Below the pieces are notes generated by a model. It saw nothing but the letters and a program-made list of their open reading frames with translations, ran no database searches and was not told the DNA's origin. DNA of 53,543 bases from assembly GCA_030152865.1 (NCBI GenBank), contig JASLIW010000129.1:1-53543 (forward strand). Reading direction: 5' to 3'. This DNA is from Bacteroides sp. Its GTDB lineage: Bacteria; Bacteroidota; Bacteroidia; Bacteroidales; Bacteroidaceae. Positions 15,643 to 24,626 of this stretch are shown in pieces. The translations under genes and the position numbers were made by a program. Positions within the stretch are counted from its first letter, which is position 1, and each line of letters starts with the position of its first letter.

Positions 15643-16992
15643 CTAATATGCAGAAACTCCTGAGCGTCCTCTCACTCGACCTGACTCTAAAAGTCCGTCA
15701 TAGTGTCGCATTAACAAATGACTCTCTATCTGCTGCAATGTATCCAATACTACTCCTACCAAAATCAATAGAGATGTACCTCCATAAAATTGAGCAAACC
15801 CGGCTTGAATACCAAAAAGGTTTCCTGCAAATGCTGGTAATATTGCAATTAAAGCAAGGAAGAAAGAGCCAGGTAACGTAATACGAGACATTATGGTATC
15901 GATGAAGTCAGCGGTGTTCTTTCCTGGCTTAACTCCAGGTATAAAACCGTTATTACGCTTCATATCATCGGCCATTTGTGTCGGATTAATAGTTACTGCA
16001 GTGTAGAAGTAGGTGAAAACTATAATTAGAAAAGCAAAAATAGCATTATACCAAAAACCTGTATAATCAAATAATGACTGCATAAACTCACTTATTCCAT
16101 GAGAGTTAGTAAATAGAGATGATACAGAAATAGGTATAAACATGAGGGCTTGTGCAAAAATGATAGGCATTACACCTGCAGCATTAACCTTTAGAGGTAT
16201 ATACTCACGTGCACCACCTACTTGATTTTTACCAACAACACGCTTTGCATATTGTACAGGTACCTTACGTACACCCTGAACCAGTAAAATAGCACCTGCT
16301 ATTACTAGCAACCAAACAATCATTTCAATAAGGAACATAACTAATCCACCTCCACTAATGTCGTTGAATCTAGACGTTACCTCCAATAGAAATGACTCTG
16401 GCAATCTGGCTATAATACCTACCAAAATAATCATTGAAATACCATTACCAATCCCTTTATCAGTGATGCGTTCTCCAAGCCATAATATAAACATACTTCC
16501 TGCAGCTAATATAATAGTTGAAGTAACCATGAATACTGTCTGTGGAAGATAGTTGGATATAGCACCACCTGCTTGTGCATTAAGGTTCAGTAAATAAGCA
16601 GGAGCTTGAACCATCAAAATACATATCGTTAAATACCGTGTATATTGGTTCATTTTTGTTCTACCACTTTCACCGTCTCTCTGTAACTTTTGAAAGTATG
16701 GAACCGCAATTCCCAGTAACTGTATCACAATGGAAGCCGAAATGTAGGGCATAATTCCCAATGCAAATATCGAAGCATTAGAAAAAGCACCTCCAGAGAA
16801 CATGTTAAGTAAGGCCAATAAGCCTTCACTTGTCTGTTGCTGTAGCGCAGACAGCTCAGCTGGATTAATACCAGGTAATACTACAAAAGAACCGAAACGG
16901 TAAATTGCAACGAATAATATGGTGATGAGGATCCGGTTTCTCAGATCCTCAATTCCCCATATATTTTTTAATGTTTCAATAGCTTTTTTCAT
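15643..16992 (-). CDS. secY: Preprotein translocase subunit SecY
   Basis: This is the 449-residue, ten-helix channel of the Sec translocon in the inner membrane. It opens with LRNRILITILFVAIYRFGSFV and has the plug region after it (PGINPAELSAL). Other marks are GESGRTKMNQYTRYLT, MPIIFAQALMF and RNNGFIPGVKPGKNTADFI. It follows rplO by 4 nt at the end of the spc genes and precedes map. Confidence 0.98.
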   Translation of the reverse strand: MKKAIETLKNIWGIEDLRNRILITILFVAIYRFGSFVVLPGINPAELSALQQQTSEGLLALLNMFSGGAFSNASIFALGIMPYISASIVIQLLGIAVPYFQKLQRDGESGRTKMNQYTRYLTICILMVQAPAYLLNLNAQAGGAISNYLPQTVFMVTSTIILAAGSMFILWLGERITDKGIGNGISMIILVGIIARLPESFLLEVTSRFNDISGGGLVMFLIEMIVWLLVIAGAILLVQGVRKVPVQYAKRVVGKNQVGGAREYIPLKVNAAGVMPIIFAQALMFIPISVSSLFTNSHGISEFMQSLFDYTGFWYNAIFAFLIIVFTYFYTAVTINPTQMADDMKRNNGFIPGVKPGKNTADFIDTIMSRITLPGSFFLALIAILPAFAGNLFGIQAGFAQFYGGTSLLILVGVVLDTLQQIESHLLMRHYDGLLESGRVRGRSGVSAY

Positions 16993-16996
16993 TAAA

Positions 16997-17443
16997 TCAG
17001 AGTTTTATTGCTTTACCTCCAGCAGCTTCAATAGCAGCTATTGCTGACTTAGAAAAAGCATGAGCTTCAACTTCTACTTTAACTGAAAGTGACCCTTCAG
17101 CTAGAACTTTTACAGGTTCACCGGTAGTAATTAAGCCTGATTTCATAAATTCTTCTACACCAATCTTTTCGATTTTGCTTGCTTCTGCAATTCGTTGAAT
17201 TACATTCAAGTTGATTGGCTTATACTCAACTCTGTTTGCGTTTTTGAAACCAAACTTGGGTAGACGACGTTGCAATGGCATTTGCCCACCTTCAAAACCG
17301 GCTTTCTTCTTGTAGCCAGATCTTGACTTTGCTCCTTTGTGTCCACGAGTAGACGTACGTCCTAGACCAGAACCGATACCGCGACCGATTCTTCTTCTAG
17401 AGTGTGTAGATCCACAAGCTGGTTTTAAATTACTTAAGTTCAT
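16997..17443 (-). CDS. rplO: Ribosomal protein uL15
   Basis: Large-subunit protein of 148 residues from ATG 17443 (MNLSNLKPACGSTHSRRRIG). The open frame continues to a TTG at 17464, but that adds only a non-homologous MNKSKLY. The glycine/arginine-rich N-terminal arm (GRGIGSGLGRTSTRGHKGAK) threads into 23S rRNA, and the C-terminal globular part follows from about residue 70. It lies between rpmD and secY. Confidence 0.97.
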   Translation of the reverse strand: MNLSNLKPACGSTHSRRRIGRGIGSGLGRTSTRGHKGAKSRSGYKKKAGFEGGQMPLQRRLPKFGFKNANRVEYKPINLNVIQRIAEASKIEKIGVEEFMKSGLITTGEPVKVLAEGSLSVKVEVEAHAFSKSAIAAIEAAGGKAIKL

Positions 17444-17470
17444 ATATAATTTCGATTTATTCAATTAATA

Positions 17471-17647
17471 TCACTCTACAATAGTTACCAAATGTTGAAC
17501 TTTTTTCACCATACCTAAAATAGATGGAGTATCCTCATGCTCAACTACTTGGTTCATTTTTCGTAGTCCAAGTGCGTCTAAAGTTCTTTTGTGATCTTCA
17601 GGAGCACCAATTCTACTTTTCACTTGTTTGATTTTAATAGATGCCAT
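17471..17647 (-). CDS. rpmD: Ribosomal protein uL30
   Basis: A 58-residue frame beginning MASIKIKQVKSRIGAPEDHK and ending VKKVQHLVTIVE. It is the short single-domain L30 of bacteria. It lies 12 nt after rpsE with the purine-rich AGGAGAAAT upstream of its ATG, and 27 nt before rplO. The position rpsE-rpmD-rplO is the universal spc order. Confidence 0.95.
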   Translation of the reverse strand: MASIKIKQVKSRIGAPEDHKRTLDALGLRKMNQVVEHEDTPSILGMVKKVQHLVTIVE

Positions 17648-17659
17648 ATCTAATTTCTC

Positions 17660-18172
17660 CTATCCTTTAAAAACTCGTTCAACACTAATACCTCTATTTT
17701 GAGCTACCATTCTTGCATCACGAAGTTCCTCTAAAGCTTTAACTGTTGCCTTTACCAAGTTGTGAGGATTTGAAGAACCTTTAGACTTAGCTAGAACGTC
17801 AGTAATACCAACACTTTCAAGTACTGCACGCATAGCCCCACCGGCTACAACTCCTGTACCGTGAGAGGCTGGCTTTATAAAAACTTCAGCACCAGCAAAA
17901 CGTGCTGATTGCTCGTGTGGTATAGTACCATTATGAACCGGAACTGTTATTAGGTTTTTCTTTGCTGATTCTACAGCTTTTGCTATAGCCGCTGGTACTT
18001 CACCAGCTTTTCCTAAGCCCCAGCCAACTAGACCATCTTCGTTACCAACAACCACAATCGCTGAGAAGCTAAAAGTTCTACCACCTTTAGTTACTTTAGC
18101 AACACGATTTATTGCAACAAGTCTATCCTTAAGTTCTATATCGTTAGTGTTTTTAACTCTATTTATTGCCAT
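17660..18172 (-). CDS. rpsE: Ribosomal protein uS5
   Basis: Small-subunit protein of 170 residues needed for decoding accuracy. It has the double-stranded-RNA-binding N-terminal part (LKDRLVAINRVAKVTKGGRT, FSFSAIVVVGNEDGLVGWG) and the C-terminal domain with GGAMRAVLESVGI. The position between rplR and rpmD is standard. Confidence 0.98.
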   Translation of the reverse strand: MAINRVKNTNDIELKDRLVAINRVAKVTKGGRTFSFSAIVVVGNEDGLVGWGLGKAGEVPAAIAKAVESAKKNLITVPVHNGTIPHEQSARFAGAEVFIKPASHGTGVVAGGAMRAVLESVGITDVLAKSKGSSNPHNLVKATVKALEELRDARMVAQNRGISVERVFKG

Positions 18173-18177
18173 AATGA

Positions 18178-18519
18178 TTAAAATTTAAGACCTCCTTTAC
18201 GAGCAGCTTCAGCCAACTCCTTAACTCTACCATGATATAAATAACCATTACGGTCAAAAACAACATCGGTAATACCTGCAGCTTTTGCTTTCTCAGCAAT
18301 AACTTCTCCAACTTTGCTTGCTTGCTCCTTGTTAGAAGGAGTATTCAAGCCTAATGAAGATGCCGCAACCAACGTTTTACCAGATAGATCATCAATAATC
18401 TGCACGTAAATTTGCTTATTACTTCTGAATACACTCATTCTTGGGCATGAAGAAGATCCTGTAATCTTATTACGTACCCTATATTTAATTTTAGTTCGTC
18501 TTTCTAATTTTGTTGTCAT
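18178..18519 (-). CDS. rplR: Ribosomal protein uL18
   Basis: A 113-residue 5S rRNA-binding protein. Diagnostic parts are RRTKIKYRVRNKITGS, PRMSVFRSNKQIYVQIIDD and the C-terminal YLYHGRVKELAEAARKGGLKF in part. It follows rplF by 22 nt and precedes rpsE by 5 nt. Confidence 0.98.
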   Translation of the reverse strand: MTTKLERRTKIKYRVRNKITGSSSCPRMSVFRSNKQIYVQIIDDLSGKTLVAASSLGLNTPSNKEQASKVGEVIAEKAKAAGITDVVFDRNGYLYHGRVKELAEAARKGGLKF

Positions 18520-18541
18520 AACTAATATATATTAACCGTTA

Positions 18542-19105
18542 CTATTTAGCGGCAGCAGCAGCTGCTTTACCAGATTTTCTACGAATTTCTTCGCCAACAA
18601 ATTTAACACCTTTACCTTTATAGGGCTCTGGTTTACGGAAAGAGCGAATCTTTGCACAAACTTGTCCAAGCAAATGCTTGTCGCAAGACTCTAGCATAAT
18701 AAGTGGATTCTTATTTCTCTCAGACTTAGTCTCAAATTTAATCAAAGAAGGTAACTGCATCAAAATTGAGTGAGTAAATCCTAGGTTTAACTCTAAGATA
18801 TTTCCTGGTTGTGTTCCAGCACGGAATCCAACACCTACTAACTCTAATTCTTTCTTAAAACCTTCGGACACACCAACCACCATATTGTTGATTAGCGCTC
18901 TGTATAGACCATGATAAGCACGATCTTGCTTAGCATCACTTGTACGACTCAAAACAACTTCATTTCCCTCAACCTTTACTTCAATTGAAGGAGCAATCTT
19001 TTGAGACATTTCTCCCTTAGGTCCTTTTACGGTAACATGACTGTTTTCTGTAGTTACTGTAACGCCAGCGGGTATACTAATGGGTAATTTTCCTATTCTT
19101 GACAT
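18542..19105 (-). CDS. rplF: Ribosomal protein uL6
   Basis: Large-subunit protein of 187 residues that lies near the factor-binding site. Its two alpha/beta domains open with MSRIGKLPISIPAGVTV and close with EPYKGKGVKFVGEEIRRKSG. The frame extends to 19150, but the ATG at 19105 is preceded at 6-7 bp by a strong Shine-Dalgarno AGGAGGA, which decides the start. Such a consensus site is unusual in this phylum. The tail ends in an alanine run. Confidence 0.97.
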   Translation of the reverse strand: MSRIGKLPISIPAGVTVTTENSHVTVKGPKGEMSQKIAPSIEVKVEGNEVVLSRTSDAKQDRAYHGLYRALINNMVVGVSEGFKKELELVGVGFRAGTQPGNILELNLGFTHSILMQLPSLIKFETKSERNKNPLIMLESCDKHLLGQVCAKIRSFRKPEPYKGKGVKFVGEEIRRKSGKAAAAAAK

Positions 19106-19118
19106 TTTATTCCTCCTA

Positions 19119-19514
19119 TTAATATACGTAACATAAAACTTCACCACCAACTTTTAAGTCAGTAGCTTCTTTATCTGTCATTACACCTTTGGAAGTAGAT
19201 ATAATTGCTATACCTAAACCATTAATAACACGTGGCATATCTTTATATCCAGTATACTTACGTAAACCTGGAGTAGAAACTCTTTGTAACTTTTTGATTG
19301 CGTTGACTTTATTCACTTTGTCATATTTTAATGCAATCTTTATAGTCCCTTGAGGGCCATCTTCTACAAACTTATAATTTAGAATGTAGCCTTTATCAAA
19401 AAGGATTTTTGTAATGTCTTTTTTGACATTTGAAGCTGGGATGTTTACAACTCTATGCTTAGCAGTAATTGCATTTCTCAACCTCGTTAGATAATCTGCT
19501 ATTGGATCTGTCAT
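19119..19514 (-). CDS. rpsH: Ribosomal protein uS8
   Basis: Small-subunit protein of 131 residues that binds the central domain of 16S rRNA. The start MTDPIADYLTRLRNAITA and the C-terminal GLGIAIISTSKGVMTDKEA are diagnostic. It follows rpsN by 48 nt. Confidence 0.98.
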   Translation of the reverse strand: MTDPIADYLTRLRNAITAKHRVVNIPASNVKKDITKILFDKGYILNYKFVEDGPQGTIKIALKYDKVNKVNAIKKLQRVSTPGLRKYTGYKDMPRVINGLGIAIISTSKGVMTDKEATDLKVGGEVLCYVY

Positions 19515-19562
19515 ATTAAAAAAGTTAAATTAATCAGGCCTTTCCTGACAATATTTAAAAAA

Positions 19563-19832
19563 TTACCAACTAGCCTTTTTTACGCCTGGGATAAGACCAT
19601 GAGATGCCATTTCACGAAATTGAATTCTTGAAATACCAAATTGGCGCATATATCCTCTAGGGCGACCAGTCATACTGCAACGATTATGAAGTCTTACAGG
19701 TGAAGCATTCTTTGGAAGCTTTTGTAAACCTTCATAATCACCAGCAGCTTTGAGAGCTGCTCGTTTTTCAGCGTATTTGGCTACTAGTTTAGCACGCTTT
19801 ACTTCACGTGCTTTCATTGATTCTTTTGCCAT
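19563..19832 (-). CDS. rpsN: Ribosomal protein uS14 (zinc-free long form)
   Basis: Small-subunit head protein of 89 residues. It has the CxxC-less sequence LHNRCSMTGRPRGYMRQFG and IPGVKKASW at the end, so it belongs to the zinc-independent long type and not the 61-residue zinc type. It lies between rplE and rpsH. Confidence 0.98.
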   Translation of the reverse strand: MAKESMKAREVKRAKLVAKYAEKRAALKAAGDYEGLQKLPKNASPVRLHNRCSMTGRPRGYMRQFGISRIQFREMASHGLIPGVKKASW

Positions 19833-19841
19833 ATATCTTTA

Positions 19842-20393
19842 TTATTTAGCTTGTTTAAAAGGTAAACCAAATTCTTTCAGTAATGCATATCCTTCTTCAT
19901 CTGACTTTGCAGATGTTACAAAGGTAATATTCATTCCGAGAATTTTAGTAATGCCATCAATATTAATTTCAGGGAAAATAATTTGCTCCTGAACACCTAA
20001 GGTGTAATTACCACGACCATCAAACTTACTGTTGATTCCTTTAAAGTCACGAATACGTGGTAAAGCTACACGAACAAGTTTTTCTAGGAACTCGTACATC
20101 TTTTCACGACGTAAAGTAACCATAACACCTATAGGCATTTGCTTACGCAACTTAAAGTTGGAAATATCTTTGCGAGAAATTGTCGCTACAGCTTTTTGTC
20201 CTGTAATTGCAGATATTTCATTGATAGCCACATCTATGATTTTCTTATCTGCTACTGCTTGACCTAAACCTTGATTGATTACAATCTTTTGAAGTTTAGG
20301 AACCTGCATAACAGATGTATACTGAAACTGTGACATAAGTGCAGGCGCAATGCGCTCTGCATATTCTTTTTTAAGGCTTGCAGTAGTACTCAT
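19842..20393 (-). CDS. rplE: Ribosomal protein uL5
   Basis: A 183-residue 5S rRNA-binding protein of the central protuberance. Typical parts are VPKLQKIVINQGLGQA, VTLRREKMYEFLEKLV and QEQIIFPEINID. Its ATG overlaps the rplX stop by one base (TAATG), which indicates coupled translation. Confidence 0.98.
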   Translation of the reverse strand: MSTTASLKKEYAERIAPALMSQFQYTSVMQVPKLQKIVINQGLGQAVADKKIIDVAINEISAITGQKAVATISRKDISNFKLRKQMPIGVMVTLRREKMYEFLEKLVRVALPRIRDFKGINSKFDGRGNYTLGVQEQIIFPEINIDGITKILGMNITFVTSAKSDEEGYALLKEFGLPFKQAK

Positions 20394-20716
20394 TATTTAA
20401 TCTCCTCTCCTGATTTTTTTGAATAACGTACAAGTGGTCCATTAGAACCGTCGTTTTTACGACCAATTCTAGTTGGCTTGCCAGACTTTGGATCAACTAC
20501 GTTCAAGTTAGAAATATGAATAGAAACTTCTTGTTGAACAATACCACCTTGTGGGTTTGCTGCGCTAGGCTTTGTACTCTTTTTTACAACATTTACGCCT
20601 TCAACAATGGCTCTATTCTTATCGGCAAAGATTTGTAAAACCTTACCAGTTTTACCTTTATCTTTACCTGTATTAACGAATACTGTATCGCCCTTTTTTA
20701 TATGTAATTTACTCAT
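20393..20716 (-). CDS. rplX: Ribosomal protein uL24
   Basis: A 107-residue assembly-initiator protein with an N-terminal KOW motif (HIKKGDTVFVNTGKDKGKTG). VVKKSTKPSAANPQGGIVQQ follows in the middle. It lies between rplN (20-nt gap) and rplE (one-base overlap). Confidence 0.98.
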   Translation of the reverse strand: MSKLHIKKGDTVFVNTGKDKGKTGKVLQIFADKNRAIVEGVNVVKKSTKPSAANPQGGIVQQEVSIHISNLNVVDPKSGKPTRIGRKNDGSNGPLVRYSKKSGEEIK

Positions 20717-20736
20717 TACTTAAGTCTTTTACAAAA

Positions 20737-21102
20737 TTAAAGTACTTCTGGTGCTAAAGATACTACTCTCATGTTTTTTGAGCGAAGCTCTCTTGCAACA
20801 GGCCCGAAGATACGACTACCTCTAATATCGCCTGCATTATTCAATAATACGCAAGCATTGTCATCAAAACGTATATAAGAACCATCAGCACGACGGATTT
20901 CTTTCTTAGTACGTACGATCAAGGCCTTAGAAACTGCACCTTTTTTAATTTCACTTGAAGGGATCACGCTCTTCACAGAAACGACAATTACATCCCCTAC
21001 TGAAGCATAGCGACGACGTGTTCCACCTAATACGCGAAGACACATAACTTCTCTAGCTCCACTATTATCACATACTACAAGTCTGGATTCTGATTGTATC
21101 AT
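20737..21102 (-). CDS. rplN: Ribosomal protein uL14
   Basis: A 121-residue large-subunit protein at the intersubunit bridge. MIQSESRLVVCDNSGAREVM and the C-terminal RIFGPVARELRSKNMRVVSL identify it. It begins 2 nt after rpsQ. Confidence 0.98.
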   Translation of the reverse strand: MIQSESRLVVCDNSGAREVMCLRVLGGTRRRYASVGDVIVVSVKSVIPSSEIKKGAVSKALIVRTKKEIRRADGSYIRFDDNACVLLNNAGDIRGSRIFGPVARELRSKNMRVVSLAPEVL

Positions 21103-21104
21103 AA

Positions 21105-21362
21105 TTACTTAGCTTTTTCGACTATTTCTACCAATCTCCATCTTTTTGTTTTGCTCAATGGGCGAGTTTCCATAATACTTACAGTATCACCGATACCTGC
21201 TTGATTTTTTTCATCATGAGCATAGTACTTCTTCGTTTTACTAACGAACTTACCGTACATAGGGTGTTTTTCCTTGAACTTAGCGGCAACAGTAATAGTC
21301 TTGTCCATGCGGTCGCTTAATACCACCCCTATTCTAGTTTTTCTTAAATTTCTTTCTTCCAT
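21105..21362 (-). CDS. rpsQ: Ribosomal protein uS17
   Basis: An 85-residue OB-fold protein of the small subunit from ATG 21362 (MEERNLRKTRIGVVLSDRMD). The frame extends further upstream into rpmC, but those residues do not match the family. The end TRPLSKTKRWRLVEIVEKA is typical. It starts 7 nt after rpmC. Confidence 0.97.
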   Translation of the reverse strand: MEERNLRKTRIGVVLSDRMDKTITVAAKFKEKHPMYGKFVSKTKKYYAHDEKNQAGIGDTVSIMETRPLSKTKRWRLVEIVEKAK

Positions 21363-21369
21363 GAAACTT

Positions 21370-21567
21370 CTATTTATTGTTAAGTTCTCTCTGGCGTAAC
21401 TCATATTGCATACGCGCAATTGCCCTGCGTAATACTTTAATCTGTGCAGGGTTTTCTAAAGGAGAGATAGCATGATTTAAGTGCATTTGCATCAAACTAG
21501 CTTTCTCTGCGTCAATTCTCTCAGCTAGATCAGCTGTTGACATTTCTCTGATTTCTGCTATTTTCAT
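21370..21567 (-). CDS. rpmC: Ribosomal protein uL29
   Basis: A 65-residue two-helix protein at the tunnel exit, where it forms part of the docking site for nascent-chain factors. EIREMSTADLAERIDAEKA and KVLRRAIARMQYELRQRE are the two helices. It lies 3 nt after rplP. Confidence 0.97.
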   Translation of the reverse strand: MKIAEIREMSTADLAERIDAEKASLMQMHLNHAISPLENPAQIKVLRRAIARMQYELRQRELNNK

Positions 21568-21570
21568 ACG

Positions 21571-22002
21571 TTAGGCATTTTTATTCATTACAAAGTCACG
21601 TCTTACAATAAACTTCGTTCTAACTGGAAGCTTCTGAGCAGCTAAACGTAAAGCTTCTCTGGCAATGTCATAGGATACTCCTTCTACTTCAATAAGTATT
21701 CTACCTGGAGTGACTGGAGCAACAAAACCCTCTGGAGAACCTTTACCTTTACCCATACGAACCTCTGCAGGTTTTTTGGTAATTGGTTTGTCAGGGAAGA
21801 TGCGAATCCAAATTTGTCCTTGACGTTGCATATATCTTGTAACAGCAATACGAGCAGCTTCTATTTGACTTTGGGTAATCCATTTAGTGTCTAAACACTT
21901 GATACCGAAAGAACCAAATGCAAGCTGGTGACCTCTTTGGGCATTGCCCTTCATACGGCCTTTTTGCTGTCTTCTGAATTTAGTTTTTCTTGGTTGTAAC
22001 AT
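21571..22002 (-). CDS. rplP: Ribosomal protein uL16
   Basis: A 143-residue protein that helps position A-site tRNA at the peptidyl-transferase centre. MLQPRKTKFRRQQKGRMKG, IRIFPDKPITKKPAEVRMGK and ARIAVTRYMQRQG are diagnostic. It follows rpsC by 29 nt. Confidence 0.98.
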   Translation of the reverse strand: MLQPRKTKFRRQQKGRMKGNAQRGHQLAFGSFGIKCLDTKWITQSQIEAARIAVTRYMQRQGQIWIRIFPDKPITKKPAEVRMGKGKGSPEGFVAPVTPGRILIEVEGVSYDIAREALRLAAQKLPVRTKFIVRRDFVMNKNA

Positions 22003-22031
22003 AATTTCCTAAAATTCAAATTCAATTTGGG

Positions 22032-22748
22032 TTATTTTCTCTTTCTACGGAAGTTCTTACCGCCACTTCTACGGCCACTTTGTTTTTCTTGAGTAAAGTT
22101 TGGTGCTAAATCAACATTCTTCTCATATATTTCACCTCTACAAATCCAAACTTTTACACCTAGTAAACCAACCTTTGTTAAAGCAGGCTCGTGACAATAG
22201 TCAATATCCGCTCTAAAGGTATGAAGTGGAGTTCTTCCTTCCTTAAACATTTCTGAACGAGCCATTTCAGCTCCGTTCAAACGTCCAGAGATTTGAATTT
22301 TTATACCTTCTGCACCAGCGCGCATTGTATTGGCAATTGCCATCTTAACAGCGCGACGGTAAGAAATATTTCCTTCAAGTTGACGAGCAATGTTGCAAGC
22401 AACTACTACTGCGTCAAGCTCTGGTCTTCTTACTTCAAATACATTAATTTGAATATCTTCTTTTCCGATAAGTGACTTCAACTCCTCTTTCAACTTATCA
22501 ACTTCTGAACCGCCTTTTCCGATAACCATTCCTGGTCTAGCTGTACAAACAGTTATTGTAACTAACTTTAATGTACGCTCGATTACAATTCTAGAAATAC
22601 TAGCTCTTGAAAGTCTAGCATTAAGGTACTTACGGATTTTGCTATCTTCTAATAAATTTTCTCGATAATCTGATCCACCATACCAGTTAGAATCCCATCC
22701 TCTGATAATTCCTAAGCGGTTGCTTATTGGATTAACTTTTTGTCCCAT
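22032..22748 (-). CDS. rpsC: Ribosomal protein uS3
   Basis: A 238-residue protein at the mRNA entry site of the small subunit. It has a KH domain with the GxxG loop in PGMVIGKGGSEVDKL, the C-terminal domain GAEGIKIQISGRLNGAEMAR, and a basic tail SGRRSGGKNFRRKRK. It follows rplV by 7 nt. Confidence 0.98.
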   Translation of the reverse strand: MGQKVNPISNRLGIIRGWDSNWYGGSDYRENLLEDSKIRKYLNARLSRASISRIVIERTLKLVTITVCTARPGMVIGKGGSEVDKLKEELKSLIGKEDIQINVFEVRRPELDAVVVACNIARQLEGNISYRRAVKMAIANTMRAGAEGIKIQISGRLNGAEMARSEMFKEGRTPLHTFRADIDYCHEPALTKVGLLGVKVWICRGEIYEKNVDLAPNFTQEKQSGRRSGGKNFRRKRK

Positions 22749-22755
22749 CTATACC

Positions 22756-23166
22756 TTAATTTTGTTCTTCGTTAGTATTTATAGAATCAACGAATAATGT
22801 AACGTGATTTGAACGTTTACGAATTCTAAAAGCTCTACCTTGCGCTGCTGGCTTTATGCGTTTCAACATTGCACCTCCATCAACAAAGATTTTAGTTACA
22901 TAAAGTTCACCAGTTTCTGCTTTTCTTTCGTTTTTTTGCTCCCAGTTCGCGATAGCTGAACGAAGTAGTTTCTCAACTCTTTGAGCAGCTTCCTTAGAAG
23001 AAAACTTCAACACGCCAAGTGCTTTGTTAACTTCCATACCACGAATCATATCACAAACATAGCGCATTTTTCGTGGTGATGTAGGAACATTATTCATTTT
23101 CGCAAAATACATGGTTTTACGGGCTTCCTTTCTCTTTTCAGCCGATAATCTTTTTCTTGCTCCCAT
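22756..23166 (-). CDS. rplV: Ribosomal protein uL22
   Basis: A 136-residue protein whose long hairpin lines the exit tunnel (KRIKPAAQGRAFRIRKRSNH). The core helices include PRKMRYVCDMIRGMEV. A basic N-terminal extension of about 18 residues (GARKRLSAEKRKEARK) makes it longer than the usual 110 residues, common in this phylum. It lies between rpsS and rpsC. Confidence 0.97.
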   Translation of the reverse strand: MGARKRLSAEKRKEARKTMYFAKMNNVPTSPRKMRYVCDMIRGMEVNKALGVLKFSSKEAAQRVEKLLRSAIANWEQKNERKAETGELYVTKIFVDGGAMLKRIKPAAQGRAFRIRKRSNHVTLFVDSINTNEEQN

Positions 23167-23201
23167 TATATTTTATACTTTATTTATTCAATAATAAGTA
23201 C

Positions 23202-23468
23202 CTATTTTCTGTTACCTGAGTGACCTTTGAAGGTTCTAGTTTGGGCAAACTCGCCTAACTTATGACCTACCATGTTCTCAGTAACATAAACAGGAATAAA
23301 TTTATTTCCATTGTGAACTGCAATTGTATGTCCCACAAAATCTGGGGAAATCATTGAAGCTCGGGCCCATGTTTTAACAACAGTTTTCTTGCCTGATTCA
23401 TTCATATCAAGAATCTTCTTTTCAAGCTTGATATCAATGTGTGGACCTTTTTTTAATGAACGACTCAT
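23202..23468 (-). CDS. rpsS: Ribosomal protein uS19
   Basis: An 88-residue protein of the small-subunit head. MSRSLKKGPHIDIKLEKK, TWARASMISPDFVGHTIAVH and HKLGEFAQTRTFKGH are diagnostic. It follows rplB by 23 nt. Confidence 0.98.
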   Translation of the reverse strand: MSRSLKKGPHIDIKLEKKILDMNESGKKTVVKTWARASMISPDFVGHTIAVHNGNKFIPVYVTENMVGHKLGEFAQTRTFKGHSGNRK

Positions 23469-23491
23469 AAATTTTTCAATTAATCAGTTTA

Positions 23492-24313
23492 TTACTTTCT
23501 TCTCTCAATAATATACTTAGATGAATGCTTCTTAGGTGCTCTTGTCTTAAGACCCTTAGCATATAAGCCGTTGCGTGATCTTGGATGACCTCCTGAAGCT
23601 TTACCTTCACCACCACCCATTGGGTGATCAACAGGGTTCATAGCTACACCTCTTGTACGAGGACGACGACCTAACCATCTTGTACGACCAGCTTTACCTG
23701 ATCTTTCCAGCGCGTGATCTGAGTTCCCAACACTACCAACTGTAGCTTTACAAGCACTTAGGATTCTTCTCACTTCACCAGATGGAAGCTTAATAACGCT
23801 ATACTTTCCTTCTCTTGAAGTAAGTTGTGCGTAGTTTCCAGCTGAACGAACAAGAATACCTCCTTGACCTGGACGTAACTCAATATTGTGAATCACTGTA
23901 CCCACTGGTATATTAGCGAGAGGAAGAGCATTTCCTACTTCAGGAGCTGCTGTTTCACCTGACATAAGAGTCGCACCTACCTGCAATCCATTGGGAGCAA
24001 TTATATATCGTTTTTCACCATCAGCATAATACAATAGAGCGATGCGAGCTGATCTGTTCGGATCGTATTGTATTGATTTTACTACTGCTGGAACACCATC
24101 TTTATTTCTCTTGAAGTCAATAAAGCGTAGTTTTCTACGATGACCACCACCTAAGTAGCGAGTAGTCATGCGACCTTTTGCATTTCTACCACCTGTGGCT
24201 CTCTTTCCTGATACAAGAGATTTTTCTGGTACTCGTGCAGTAATTTCCTCGAAAGTACCAATAATTTTATGTCTTTGCCCCGGTGTTGTGGGCTTCATTT
24301 TACGTACTGCCAT
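23492..24313 (-). CDS. rplB: Ribosomal protein uL2
   Basis: A 273-residue protein at the base of the peptidyl-transferase centre. The functionally important His lies in NPVDHPMGGGEG. Other family marks are RYLGGGHRRKLRFIDFKR and the basic C terminus KTRAPKKHSSKYIIERRK. It lies between rplW (6-nt gap) and rpsS. Confidence 0.98.
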   Translation of the reverse strand: MAVRKMKPTTPGQRHKIIGTFEEITARVPEKSLVSGKRATGGRNAKGRMTTRYLGGGHRRKLRFIDFKRNKDGVPAVVKSIQYDPNRSARIALLYYADGEKRYIIAPNGLQVGATLMSGETAAPEVGNALPLANIPVGTVIHNIELRPGQGGILVRSAGNYAQLTSREGKYSVIKLPSGEVRRILSACKATVGSVGNSDHALERSGKAGRTRWLGRRPRTRGVAMNPVDHPMGGGEGKASGGHPRSRNGLYAKGLKTRAPKKHSSKYIIERRK

Positions 24314-24319
24314 ATCTTT

Positions 24320-24610
24320 TTAAATATTGCTATAAAAATCTATAGTGTCTCCTTCTTTCAGTGTAACAATTGCCTTTTTGAAAGCACTAGTTTTGCCACT
24401 GATAATACCTGCTCTAGTGTAGCGCACTTTAGATTTTCCTTTATATTTCATTGTATTTACATCAACTACAGTAACATCATAAAGGGCTTCAACTTCTTTC
24501 TTAATCTCTAACTTGTTTGCATCTGGACGCACAACAAAACCAAAGCGATTATTTGCTTCAGTTAATGCAGTCATTTTCTCAGTTACAAGTGGTTTAATAA
24601 TATACTTCAT
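24320..24610 (-). CDS. rplW: Ribosomal protein uL23
   Basis: A 96-residue protein at the tunnel exit and docking point for trigger factor and SRP. It opens IIKPLVTEKMTALTEANNRF and has VEALYDVTVVDVNTMKYKGK in the middle. It follows rplD by 16 nt. Confidence 0.97.
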   Translation of the reverse strand: MKYIIKPLVTEKMTALTEANNRFGFVVRPDANKLEIKKEVEALYDVTVVDVNTMKYKGKSKVRYTRAGIISGKTSAFKKAIVTLKEGDTIDFYSNI

Positions 24611-24626
24611 TATTTAGCCTCCTTTA

